Shown here piece after piece: positions 25,692 through 34,241 of a stretch of 64,000 nucleotides of DNA. Position 1 is the stretch's first letter. Every line of letters begins with the position of its first letter. The stretch is taken from assembly GCA_040384865.1 (NCBI GenBank), contig JAZKIM010000004.1:84321-148320 (forward strand). Reading direction: 5' to 3'. Below the pieces are notes generated by a model. It was given only the letters and a program-made list of their open reading frames with translations, was not told the DNA's origin and ran no database searches. The stretch is from JBDKLC01 sp040384865. GTDB lineage: Bacteria > Patescibacteriota > Minisyncoccia > Phycocordibacterales > CAIZLB01. A program made the position numbers and the translations under genes.

Positions 25692-28600
25692 ATGCGGTAT
25701 CATATAACCTATAATATGCCTGAAAGAGTTAAATTGCATAAAGAGAATGTTGAACCTGTCGAAGGTCAGCCTATCGGAAAAAATGAGGATGTTATTGTCG
25801 ATTCTGTAGAAGTAGAATCCTTACGTGAAGCGAAAGTGTTGAAGGAAAAAATTCACAAGCTCCATATTGAGGCAGAGATGATCAAATTAAATATTGCGAA
25901 CCTAACTTCTGGATACGAAGGTAAGGGTGATTCAGAAGGAGGAAATGATCAAGATCCTGAGATGCCCCAGCAAAAGGCCGAGGATCTTTTGAAAAAGGTA
26001 GATGGGCTTTTTGATACAAAAGGTAAAAAGCCAAATACTGATTTAAGTCCAGAGGATTTTATAAAACAAGCCACAAGTATTCTTCCGCAGTTGGATGTAG
26101 CGTATAGCTACTATCTGTTTAAAAAAGAACAACTAGACAAAAGAGAGCAGGTTTTAGTTTTAGAAATAAAAGAAGCCGAGAAACATATTGTAAATAGAGC
26201 CTCGTTTAAAGATAAGGCATTAAACTTTCTTTCTGATAAAAAAGCTAAAAATAAGTTGGATCAGCTAAGAAAAGAAAAAAATGACGTTGGTCTTGATAGT
26301 TTTCATACTTATAACCACAGGAACGCTGTGTATGCAAAAAGAAGATCTTTGATAGAGAATACAAGTGAGGTTCTTTCAGGGCAAGTTGCAACGAGCATTC
26401 AAAAATTAGCTGTGGAGTATTTTGATTTATTTAATTCCTCTCCAGAAATAACAGCATTGCAAAAGACAGCAATAATTGAATATGTGCGTTCACAGCTTCA
26501 GGAGGATGATCCACACGATGTAATGGATGAAGTTACCAATTCCGCTTCTGATTTGATTGAAAGCAGGAGATCTTCAAGAGAGGACTTTGTATCTCATAAA
26601 TTATATAAGACAGGTGATAGAAAAGATTTATCTGGCCCTTTATACTACGCCCTCATGCGCATTGAAAGCTCTGGCGCTGATAAGTATGTTATTCAAAGGA
26701 TCGTTGGATTTGATTTTGGAAAAAAAGTTGAGGAAATTTGTGAACCATTAAGATGGGCTCGCGTAAGTTCTAGAGAAATAATTAATCAGTGTCGTGATAT
26801 AAAGCAACTGGATCAAAAAGTAAGGGATTTCCTTTTTTCAATTAGTGGTGATTTATCCCATCACGATATCCTTAGAATATGGGAGACTGCGAGAGACAAT
26901 AAAGCTTTTCAAGTAGCTTTTGGCAAAAGTATTCAGGAAATTAATACCGTAACTCAAACCTGCCAAATAAATGACAAATTTTCACCTGATCACTTACCAA
27001 GAGATCTTTATCATAAATTAGTTTTAAACCTCCCACTCCATCAGTTTAATGCAGAGCTTGTTAAGGCCGTAAATGAAGGAAGGGTTACTGCAGAGGCTGT
27101 AATGAATATGCCAGATGAAATCCCTGATCTTTTGGATAACAGCGAAGGGCTACTTGCACAAATGATGAAAGCTCCAGAGATTTTTCTTGCTTCTAAAGAA
27201 GCAGCATCATATTCAAGAGATCTGAAATCAAAATATGGAAAAAATACAGGAGCATTAAGGGTCGCCATGTCATATCTTAAACCAAACAATACGCTGGAAT
27301 CTAAAGATGCAATCTTGAAGCTGCCCAAAAAGTATCCTGGACTCATAAACACTGAAGAGAAAGAAAGTTCGAAGCTTTTGAGTCTTGTTTTTGAAAACCA
27401 TGAAATATTCTTCCCACCAAGTGAACCCATCGCCCTTGCTAATAGAATAGGAGGGACGTATGGGATACAGGCGGAGAGAATTCTTAATGGATACATTGAG
27501 TGTGCTAAAGCCGGGGTTGTTTCAGGAGAACAAACAGCTATTGTTATAGAATTTTTAGAAAACTTCAGAGTAATTTCTCCGGCGATATTGAAAGGTTACA
27601 TTGAAGCTAAAAAGCTTAATCAAGAAGAACTGTATATTGCGGAACTTAAGTCCGCTGCTGAAAAAATGGTTAGCTCTGAAATAATTTCTGAAGAACAAAG
27701 ATCCAAAGAATACTACGATGATTTAATTAAGCACGTATATCCTAAAAACTCTGCAAACTTTGGTGGTTATGAGCAATCCAAGCTTTGTTCTGATAGATCA
27801 GCGGATTTAGAAAAATACAAAGTAAAAAAAAGATATGAAATAGACCTTTTTGCTTCGGGGCGAATCGATATGAAAGAGGGTGAAACTTTAAATGAAGAAA
27901 AAGTTGGAAAGGTTAAGAACGACATCCTTGCGATCCAAAGAATTTTTGAATCGGTTGAATATGACCCTGCGAAAATGATTGAACTAGTTGAGGCGAGAAT
28001 AAATGAATTGTACGTCGGAGAAAATGCTGAGCTAGGAAGAGAAGAAAAACTCTTCATAATATTGGCAGAAACACTTTATGGGAATTCATCTTTAGATAGA
28101 GATATGGTAAAGCAACTGGTTGTAACTTATGAATTTGCTTTAAATGAGGACGTAAGAGATTACATAAAGGGAACTAGTGATCGAGTTGCTTCAGCATCAA
28201 ATAAGGATTATGCCCTGTTGTGTGAATTAAATGAATTTTATAACGACCGAATTAAGGAGGTTTACAGAAGAATCACGGAAAAAGCGTATGTTTCAGAGCA
28301 TATACAGCAGGCAATGCCTCGATACTTTGAAATGTTGGTGCAACAAAAAGAGCAGGGTAGAAGTAAGGAATCTATCGATAAACTTCAGCTTGATAAGCTC
28401 GGTATGTCTCCGGGATTTATATCACAAATAAAAAAGGCTTTAAAAAAGAGAAATGGAAAGGAATATACAGATGAACAAGTAAAGAAAATTATATCCGCAT
28501 ATGAAAGAGTAGCGGGTGGTTTAACAGGAAAGAAATCGGAGTCCAGGAAATCGGGAACACAAGCGATTTACGGACAGTTAAAATCTCAAAGGGATAAAAC

Positions 28601-29351
28601 TCGCAACGCTGTTAAAGAATTGACAGGCGAAGAGATTAATCCCGAGGAGCTTTTCTTGTCTAACGTTAACTTCGAACAATTACTTCAAAGCGAGAGATCT
28701 ATATCTAGTGGCGTATATAACCAAGATCAATTTGCAGCGTATACAGTAGAGAATTTAATAGGACTTTTTGATGATGAGCAAACTATAATTTCTGGAGAAT
28801 TGGATAAATTCCAATCTGAGTCTGGAAATTCACGGAAGGTTCTCAATGCTTTTATAACTAAGAATAAAGAAAGTGCCAACGCTCGAATGACAGGAGGTGT
28901 GTGTGTTGCAGCAGATAATCCTAGCAAGGATAGGAAGGTGGATAATATCTGGGATATGGAAAACTATTTCCAAATGGTTTTTCAAGATCCAGAAAGCTTA
29001 ATGTGTACAGGTCTCGTACTTTTGCATGCCGAAGAGCATAATGGTGAAAATATATTGTGTGCGTCACTCAATCCCTCAAGTACATATCTATACACCGTGG
29101 ATGAAAGAGCCCTGTTTGAAGGAATTATGAAGTCACTTGAAACATTTGCCAATGAAAATAACTTCTCAAAGATTGCTGTTGCGCACAATAAGGCAATTCG
29201 AACAAATAGAACGGGAGGGGAATTTGAAAAAGCTTTGGATGCACGAATAGCTGCGCAGAATGTATCAATCAACTTTGATCCACCAAAAACCTTTTCTTTC
29301 AATCCTGCGTATGTAATGACAGGGGTAAATGTTGTTTGGCAGAATAATTAG
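25692..29351 (+). CDS. Very large cytoplasmic protein of unknown function
   Basis: 1219 residues, no signal peptide and no membrane helix. Residues ~30-260 are strongly charged and probably coiled-coil (e.g. QQKAEDLLKKVDGLF); a long alpha-helical middle follows. The C-terminal ~180 residues have a different, more globular character (GVCVAADNPSKDRKVDNIWD, LVLLHAEEHNGENILCASLN, YVMTGVNVVWQNN), suggesting a separate domain. No known family recognised. The start could be ATG 25692 or ATG 25716. A+T-rich, like the surrounding native genes. Confidence 0.6.
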   Translation: MRYHITYNMPERVKLHKENVEPVEGQPIGKNEDVIVDSVEVESLREAKVLKEKIHKLHIEAEMIKLNIANLTSGYEGKGDSEGGNDQDPEMPQQKAEDLLKKVDGLFDTKGKKPNTDLSPEDFIKQATSILPQLDVAYSYYLFKKEQLDKREQVLVLEIKEAEKHIVNRASFKDKALNFLSDKKAKNKLDQLRKEKNDVGLDSFHTYNHRNAVYAKRRSLIENTSEVLSGQVATSIQKLAVEYFDLFNSSPEITALQKTAIIEYVRSQLQEDDPHDVMDEVTNSASDLIESRRSSREDFVSHKLYKTGDRKDLSGPLYYALMRIESSGADKYVIQRIVGFDFGKKVEEICEPLRWARVSSREIINQCRDIKQLDQKVRDFLFSISGDLSHHDILRIWETARDNKAFQVAFGKSIQEINTVTQTCQINDKFSPDHLPRDLYHKLVLNLPLHQFNAELVKAVNEGRVTAEAVMNMPDEIPDLLDNSEGLLAQMMKAPEIFLASKEAASYSRDLKSKYGKNTGALRVAMSYLKPNNTLESKDAILKLPKKYPGLINTEEKESSKLLSLVFENHEIFFPPSEPIALANRIGGTYGIQAERILNGYIECAKAGVVSGEQTAIVIEFLENFRVISPAILKGYIEAKKLNQEELYIAELKSAAEKMVSSEIISEEQRSKEYYDDLIKHVYPKNSANFGGYEQSKLCSDRSADLEKYKVKKRYEIDLFASGRIDMKEGETLNEEKVGKVKNDILAIQRIFESVEYDPAKMIELVEARINELYVGENAELGREEKLFIILAETLYGNSSLDRDMVKQLVVTYEFALNEDVRDYIKGTSDRVASASNKDYALLCELNEFYNDRIKEVYRRITEKAYVSEHIQQAMPRYFEMLVQQKEQGRSKESIDKLQLDKLGMSPGFISQIKKALKKRNGKEYTDEQVKKIISAYERVAGGLTGKKSESRKSGTQAIYGQLKSQRDKTRNAVKELTGEEINPEELFLSNVNFEQLLQSERSISSGVYNQDQFAAYTVENLIGLFDDEQTIISGELDKFQSESGNSRKVLNAFITKNKESANARMTGGVCVAADNPSKDRKVDNIWDMENYFQMVFQDPESLMCTGLVLLHAEEHNGENILCASLNPSSTYLYTVDERALFEGIMKSLETFANENNFSKIAVAHNKAIRTNRTGGEFEKALDARIAAQNVSINFDPPKTFSFNPAYVMTGVNVVWQNN

Positions 29352-29530
29352 AACGTAGCTTCACTGGGAGCTTCCTTAAAGAGAAGTAGGTTGGCCTAAT
29401 TAGTTTAGTCGTGCAGTGAAATACAGTAGACCGGCCACGAATTGGAACTACACTCGATAGCTACCTGCAAAGGAGTCCCGTCGAGAGATTATCGGTTGCT
29501 TAAGCGGCAACCCATCAGAAATCGAGCCTC
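29352..29530 (+). ncRNA. Unclassified structured RNA candidate
   Basis: Non-coding stretch directly after the 1219-residue gene and closed by a strong terminator. Pairings visible by eye: TGGCC (29392-29396) with GGCCA (29433-29437); CTCGAT (29453-29458) with ATCGAG (29521-29526); GGTTGC (29494-29499) with GCAACC (29507-29512). It is more G+C-rich than the flanking non-coding DNA. It does not show the signature blocks I know for RNase P RNA, SRP RNA, tmRNA or common riboswitches. Could be a free small RNA or a structured 3' UTR. Confidence 0.35.
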
Positions 29531-29560
29531 GGCGACCATGTGTCGTCGGGGCTCTTTCTT
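29524..29560 (+). terminator. Intrinsic terminator after the structured RNA
   Basis: Thirteen-bp stem GAGCCTCGGCGAC / GTCGTCGGGGCTC with CATGT loop, followed by TTTCTT. Confidence 0.85.
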
Positions 29561-29819
29561 ATATTAGTATTTTGAAATAACAACTTTCCATTCTTTTTGT
29601 AGGGGTTTGTATTTTTCTTTGTTGTTTTTTGGTTTTGGAATAACCCCATCTGAGTTTAAGAATACGTTTTTGTGGACATAGTGAGCGAAACTTGGAACCA
29701 ACTACACCCTTGGATATTTGAAGCGTCTGAGGCGATTGTAGGGAATGGCAGGTAAAAGAAAAGCCCCACCGTTGAAGGTCTCGATGGAGAGCTCTTCAGG
29801 GTGAGGGTTGTTGTGGTAA
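29561..29819. other. Gene-free stretch
   Basis: A+T-rich to about 29700, then the 3' side of the GC-rich gene 29820-30308. Near 29765-29800 the - strand can form a weak AGC...CCA / TGGGGCT hairpin followed by TTTTC, a probable terminator for that gene. I see no convincing gene. Confidence 0.4.
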
Positions 29820-30308
29820 TTACGGCTCGTAGGTTTCGGAGGCGAGCATGATGAAGTGCTCATCCGTCGCCGATGATGAGGGTACCTCGGTGAGAGTATA
29901 CTTCGCCATCGAATCCCAGCCTGTCCTTTCGAGGACGAGCATCGTCGCGCTATTGGTAGGGTCAATTCCGCAAATCAGACGGGCAGGAAAGTCGTTCGGA
30001 AACGCCCGCGCATTGAATGCGATGAACGAAGCGACTTCGCAAGCGTCTGGCAGGAACCAGTCAGGGTTGCAGATGCTGCTATCAAGTTCGACCTTCAAAT
30101 TTGGGAAGCTGGGCTTTCCATACAACTCAACAAAAATGGCATGGATGATGCCGGAGGTTCTGTCGCTGACGGGATACTTGCCGATGACCTCGGTGTTTCC
30201 ACTGATGCCACCCTGGATTCTTTGAATGACCCCAGCTGGCGATACACCGCGATGCGGGTTGCAACCAAAGACGGTGTAGTCTTCGGGACGGAAATCGACA
30301 ATTTTCAT
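29820..30308 (-). CDS. Hypothetical GC-rich protein
   Basis: 162 residues from the ATG at 30308 (a TTG three codons earlier is possible). Soluble, with KIVDFRPEDYTVFG at the N-terminus and NPDWFLPDACEVASFIAF in the middle. No family recognised. Codon choice is G+C-rich relative to the neighbouring 1219-residue gene and tmRNA. Solitary unit with an A-rich leader on the - strand. Confidence 0.5.
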   Translation of the reverse strand: MKIVDFRPEDYTVFGCNPHRGVSPAGVIQRIQGGISGNTEVIGKYPVSDRTSGIIHAIFVELYGKPSFPNLKVELDSSICNPDWFLPDACEVASFIAFNARAFPNDFPARLICGIDPTNSATMLVLERTGWDSMAKYTLTEVPSSSATDEHFIMLASETYEP

Positions 30309-30446
30309 AGTGTTCAAGGTGCATATTCCTTAAGCGAGGAATGGTTTGTGTTTTTTGGTTTTGGTGAGTGCCTTGCTAAAGGGCTACATAACTGGATTTG
30401 CTAATAACCCTACAGGTATGAAAATGGTTGTCAATTTTTTTAATTG

Positions 30447-30862
30447 TGGAGATGCCGGGAATCGAACCCGGGTGCAAGTGAGTCTCTTAGATGAATCTAC
30501 GCGGCGTAGAGGGTCTTTAGACCTGCCCGGAGGCAAGGTCATTTAAAGTTCGTTACTTTAAGACAATCAAAACATAACGAACCCGAGCTACTATGGTTTC
30601 GGTAGACGACCGTAGCAGATCGTTAACCTATTTTGGATATATACCACCGGCGCACGTTCTCCAAAAATAAACGTGCGTGATGTCGCTAGGCAGGGAGCTT
30701 ACGCTCGGGCTGTCGCGAAGGCAAAATCGTTCACCGCAAAATACGGTGAAGCGACTTTAGCTTGTCGTGCGTTAGCACTTAAGGGTTCCGGCAGATTTAC
30801 GAGTTACCGGAGCTCGGTCGCGCACATAAAAGAAATTTCACATGTCGAAGCCAATCATCCCC
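30447..30862 (-). ncRNA. ssrA: Transfer-messenger RNA
   Basis: 5' end GGGGATG pairs with 3' CATCTCC to give the alanyl acceptor stem, followed by the hallmark TTCGAC block. The T-arm CCGGGTTCGATTCCCGG is at the 3' end; CCA is not encoded. The tag frame runs from the resume codon GCT at 30776 to TAA at 30699 and specifies 25 residues, beginning ANARQAKVAS and ending FAFATARA. It rescues stalled ribosomes with SmpB, whose gene ends 8 nt upstream on the same strand. The length of 416 nt is somewhat above the usual ~360. Confidence 0.93.
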
Positions 30863-30870
30863 ATGTTGTG

Positions 30871-31317
30871 TTATTGATTTTTCAAAGTCCTCCTGATCTC
30901 GCGGTCAGAATCTCGCTTCTTGATCGTCTGACGCTTGTCGAAACGTTTCTTTCCGCGGGCAATACCTATTTCTATTTTAACCTTGCCCTTATTGTTGTAC
31001 ATGGAAATTGGCACTACTGTCAACCCCTTACCGGTTTCAATGTCTGCCAATTCCTTAATTTCTGATTTTTTGAGAAGTAATCGTCGGTTTCGTCCAGGTT
31101 CATAGCCCTTTGGTGTGTTATTCATCTGGAACGGAGGGATGGTGGCACCGGTGAGATATGCCTCGCCACCGCGGATTAATACATATGCACCTTCAAGTGA
31201 ACCTTGGTGTGCTTTGACTGATTTGACCTCAAAACCAAAAAGCTCGATTCCAGCCTCATAGGCTTTTTTGATATCGTAGTTGAAGTGAGCTTTTTTGTTT
31301 TGTACGAATGTTGTCAT
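30871..31317 (-). CDS. smpB: tmRNA-binding protein SmpB
   Basis: 148 residues from the ATG at 31317. Signature segments are KKAHFNYDIKKAYEAGIEL, FEVKSVKAHQGSLEGAYV and the basic tail KRFDKRQTIKKRD, which places tmRNA in the A site. The frame continues upstream, but those residues are not SmpB-like. TATACT lies about 17-23 nt upstream. Directly followed by ssrA. Confidence 0.97.
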   Translation of the reverse strand: MTTFVQNKKAHFNYDIKKAYEAGIELFGFEVKSVKAHQGSLEGAYVLIRGGEAYLTGATIPPFQMNNTPKGYEPGRNRRLLLKKSEIKELADIETGKGLTVVPISMYNNKGKVKIEIGIARGKKRFDKRQTIKKRDSDREIRRTLKNQ

Positions 31318-31354
31318 GACGGGTGAAATGTAAAAGTATACAAAGTATAACAAA

Positions 31355-31396
31355 TGTAAAGCGCGCCGCTCGGAAGAATCCTTTGGCGGCGCGCGT
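31355..31396 (-). terminator. GC-rich hairpin terminator of the 31398-31805 gene
   Basis: On the - strand GCGCGCCGC pairs with GCGGCGCGC around 16 bases and is followed by TTTACATTTG. It lies directly after the stop codon and just before the smpB promoter. Confidence 0.7.
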
Positions 31397-31397
31397 T

Positions 31398-31805
31398 TCA
31401 TTCACCGATGAACCGGAAGGATCTGGGTGAGAAGGCGAAGAGTCTTCGGGGATCTCTCCGTAACCCTCCATTAAGCAGTAAGAATTCTGCTGCAATTAGC
31501 CTGTCTTCGAGGGCAAGGGTGACGATTACTTCTGCCATGAGCGCAAAGCGCGTACCTTTTGGAAATTTGCTGACGTACGGTCGGTAGTGGCCATCACGTC
31601 GCATAAAGTCTTCAGGTTCAAAGTATGTTGCGAACCTTACTCCGAGGAAGTCTCCTGCCACGTGCCAGGGTAGGGGCGCTGAAAAACATTGTTTAGTTTG
31701 AGGAATCGCTATGATTTCAATCACCTTCCTTTCACCAAGGATATTGGTTCCTTCCATCCGAACCAAACCTTTTGTATTGAAAGCTTGGGGAACTATGTAT
31801 GGCAT
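31398..31805 (-). CDS. Hypothetical protein of the GC-rich group
   Basis: 135 residues, ATG at 31805, soluble. Contains EVIVTLALEDRLIAAEFLLL and a basic tail RRDPRRLFAFSPRSFRF. No family recognised. It has its own G+C-rich terminator, like the other solitary genes. Confidence 0.5.
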   Translation of the reverse strand: MPYIVPQAFNTKGLVRMEGTNILGERKVIEIIAIPQTKQCFSAPLPWHVAGDFLGVRFATYFEPEDFMRRDGHYRPYVSKFPKGTRFALMAEVIVTLALEDRLIAAEFLLLNGGLRRDPRRLFAFSPRSFRFIGE

Positions 31806-31977
31806 GAAAAAGTTCGGCGTATTAGGCCTTTGGGAAAATTGCTTGAGCCGGTTCGTCGTTATGAAGAACTGAAGCCTCTGAGTATATAACCATATTAGAT
31901 AATATTCATCAATGAGTAGTTTAAGGATGTCTTAATGGTAGCCAAGTAATGTGCATATATTGTATACTCGAACACAT

Positions 31978-33948
31978 ATGAAAACGCCACCACCTGAACA
32001 AAAACAACTTAAGAACTTGAAGAAAATGCCGGAACAAGAAGGGAATGGTCGACCAATGTCGCGAAAAGGTCCGAAAAATCCTAAGGAACCAAAAAATATA
32101 TTTTTCAATAACGTGGTTGGAACCATTGTTATCTTTGCCGCGATCATACTTTTATATACTTATTCAGTAGTCGGCAGCACAAAAGCGGCAACTATCAGTG
32201 TTTCCGAACTGGCTTCAGATATTATTGCGGCAAAGGTTACATCTGTTGTTGTGTCCGGAGAAGATCTTGCTATTACTTATATCGACAAAACAGAAAAAGT
32301 TTCAAAGAAAGAAGCGCAGAGTTCTCTTTCAGAAACTTTAACTAACCTTGGCGTTCCAAAGGAGCAGTTGGCAACAGTGAAGATTGAAAACAAAACAGAC
32401 GAAGGATTTGGATATTGGCTTGGAAATCTTTTACCGTTCATTTTCCCAATTCTTTTGTTCGGTGGAATGCTCTGGTTCCTTACGAGGCAGGCGAGAGGCT
32501 CTGGTATGCAAGCATTTAGCTTCGGACAGTCACGGGCACGTTTGACCAAACCTGAAGATGAGAAGGTTCGTATTACTTTCAAGGACGTAGCAGGCGCTAA
32601 GGAGGCAAAACAGGAATTGTCCGAGATAGTGGATTTCCTTAAAAATCCAAAGAAGTTTTTAGATATAGGTGCTCGCATTCCAAAAGGGATTCTTCTCATG
32701 GGTCAACCAGGTACTGGTAAGACATTGCTTGCTCGTGCTGTTGCTGGTGAGGCGAATGTTTCATTCTTCTCAATCTCTGGTTCTGAATTCGTCGAAATGT
32801 TTGTTGGTGTGGGCGCGTCTCGTGTGAGAGATCTCTTTGCTGTAGCAAAGGCAGCTGCTCCGGCAATCATGTTTATTGATGAAATCGATGCTGTCGGACG
32901 AGTACGAGGCGGGGGAACAGGCGGTGGTAATGATGAACGTGAGCAAACACTCAACCAAATTTTGGTTGAAATGGACGGCTTCGAACCAAATGAAAAAGTA
33001 ATTGTCATGGCAGCGACAAATCGTCCTGATGTACTCGACCCGGCGCTTCTACGGCCTGGCCGATTTGATCGACGGGTCACCATCGATCTCCCTGATCGAA
33101 GTGATCGTCTAGCTATTCTTGAAGTTCACGCAAAGGGCAAGCCTTTTGCTGAAGACGTGTACCTTCCACTCATTGCTGAGCGAACTCCTGGTTTTTCAGG
33201 TGCTGACCTGTATTCATTGGCCAACGAAGCTGCAATTTTAGCTGCTCGAGAAAATCGCACCAAGATTTCTCAGTTTGATTTGATTCGATCGATTGAAAAA
33301 GTAATGCTTGGTCCTGAGCGACAAAGCCATATCCTTTCAATTCGAGAAAAAGAAGTAACTGCGTATCATGAAGCTGGTCATGCCCTTATTGCTTCACTTC
33401 TTCCGTTTGCGGATCCTGTACATAAAGTGTCTATCATCTCACGAGGGCGTGCTGCTGGATATACACTCAAACTTCCTCTTGAAGAAAGAAAACTACAATC
33501 TAAAAATGAGTTTCTTGATGATATCGCGGTCTCACTCGGTGGTTATGTTGTTGAAAAAAATATATTTAACGATCTTACTACAGGTTCATCAAATGATCTT
33601 CAGGTTTCAAGCGCTTTGGCTCGTGATATGGTCACTAAGTATGGAATGTCAGACAAGATTGGCCCTATTGCCCTTGAATCAAGTGGAGGAAGAACCCTGA
33701 TGGGAAGTATGGGTGTTGGTGACAGGGAATATTCAGAGTCAGTTAGTGCTTTGATAGATGCTGAGGTATCAAAAATCATGAATGAAGCGTATGAACGGGC
33801 ACTTAAGATCATTACGGACCATCGAGGGGCGCTTGACGGTATCTCAAAGGCTTTGATAGATGCTGAGACGTTGGAGCGAGATGAATTTGAGAAGTTATTG
33901 GTAGCGAACGGGATTGTCCCTAAAAAGAAAAGAGAAAAGGAAATTTAA
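31978..33948 (+). CDS. ftsH: ATP-dependent membrane zinc metalloprotease FtsH
   Basis: Quality-control protease of the inner membrane. From ATG 31978: a basic cytoplasmic N-terminus, helix ~42-62, a small external domain, helix ~150-168, then the AAA ATPase with Walker A GQPGTGKT at 242, Walker B FIDEIDAVG, the second region of homology RPGRFDR, and zinc site HEAGH beginning at His464. The N-terminus is extended by about 40 Lys/Pro-rich residues. TATACT at 31963 is 15 nt before the ATG, and a hairpin terminator follows the stop. Confidence 0.97.
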   Translation: MKTPPPEQKQLKNLKKMPEQEGNGRPMSRKGPKNPKEPKNIFFNNVVGTIVIFAAIILLYTYSVVGSTKAATISVSELASDIIAAKVTSVVVSGEDLAITYIDKTEKVSKKEAQSSLSETLTNLGVPKEQLATVKIENKTDEGFGYWLGNLLPFIFPILLFGGMLWFLTRQARGSGMQAFSFGQSRARLTKPEDEKVRITFKDVAGAKEAKQELSEIVDFLKNPKKFLDIGARIPKGILLMGQPGTGKTLLARAVAGEANVSFFSISGSEFVEMFVGVGASRVRDLFAVAKAAAPAIMFIDEIDAVGRVRGGGTGGGNDEREQTLNQILVEMDGFEPNEKVIVMAATNRPDVLDPALLRPGRFDRRVTIDLPDRSDRLAILEVHAKGKPFAEDVYLPLIAERTPGFSGADLYSLANEAAILAARENRTKISQFDLIRSIEKVMLGPERQSHILSIREKEVTAYHEAGHALIASLLPFADPVHKVSIISRGRAAGYTLKLPLEERKLQSKNEFLDDIAVSLGGYVVEKNIFNDLTTGSSNDLQVSSALARDMVTKYGMSDKIGPIALESSGGRTLMGSMGVGDREYSESVSALIDAEVSKIMNEAYERALKIITDHRGALDGISKALIDAETLERDEFEKLLVANGIVPKKKREKEI

Positions 33949-33956
33949 ATTACTAA

Positions 33957-33983
33957 AATACCGCCTCTTGTGGCGGTATTTTA
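33957..33983 (+). terminator. Intrinsic terminator of ftsH
   Basis: AAAATACCGCC / GGCGGTATTTT stem with TCTTGT loop. Confidence 0.9.
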
Positions 33984-34241
33984 GTCTGTGTTTTCTTGAT
34001 CAAGATTCCATCATTAAGAACTCAACCCTAGTAGGTTTGACTTACAAAAATGGTTTTGGACATGGGATATGTCGGAAAGGAGTAAGAAGACAAGATCTTT
34101 TAGATTATGCACTACAAAGCCTCACCTTCTTGAGAAATGATTTATAGTGCCCTTGCGCGGTCTCGGAAAATGCAAGGTGAAACCCTAAAAGGATATTTAG
34201 AGGAAAATTTCTAAACTACTCTGACCCCTCTCGGCCTGACT
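33984..34241. other. Gene-free spacer leading into the repeat array
   Basis: About 260 bp without a convincing gene; its right part (34145-34241) is the left-most copy of the tRNA-like repeated spacer described separately. Confidence 0.5.
34145..34241. repeat. tRNA-3'-end-like spacer repeat, copy 1
   Basis: Contains TGCCCTTGCGCGGTCTCGG, nearly identical to copy 2 (TGCCCTTGCTCGGTCTCGG). A CTCTCGGCCTGAC word adjoins the stop codon of the next gene. Read on the - strand, the block ends in GGGCAC like the 3' arm of a tRNA, but it is decayed. Confidence 0.6.

Noticed and set aside
29352..29530. RNase P RNA or SRP RNA at the structured non-coding stretch
   Set aside because: The conserved blocks of RNase P (GAGGAAAGTC) and of SRP domain IV (GGAAGG...AGCA) are missing.
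29702..29965. Open frame on the - strand ending YNRLRRFKYPRV
   Set aside because: Overlaps the 3' half of the better-supported 29820-30308 gene in another frame and has no recognisable domain; may be an old fragment but cannot be shown.
30673..31065. Open frame on the + strand across tmRNA and the end of smpB
   Set aside because: Antisense to two confidently identified genes; no family resemblance.
33914..34147. Open frame on the + strand after ftsH ending in QDLLDYALQSLTFLRNDL
   Set aside because: Its first part overlaps ftsH and the ftsH terminator; a remnant of a lost gene is possible but unsupported.
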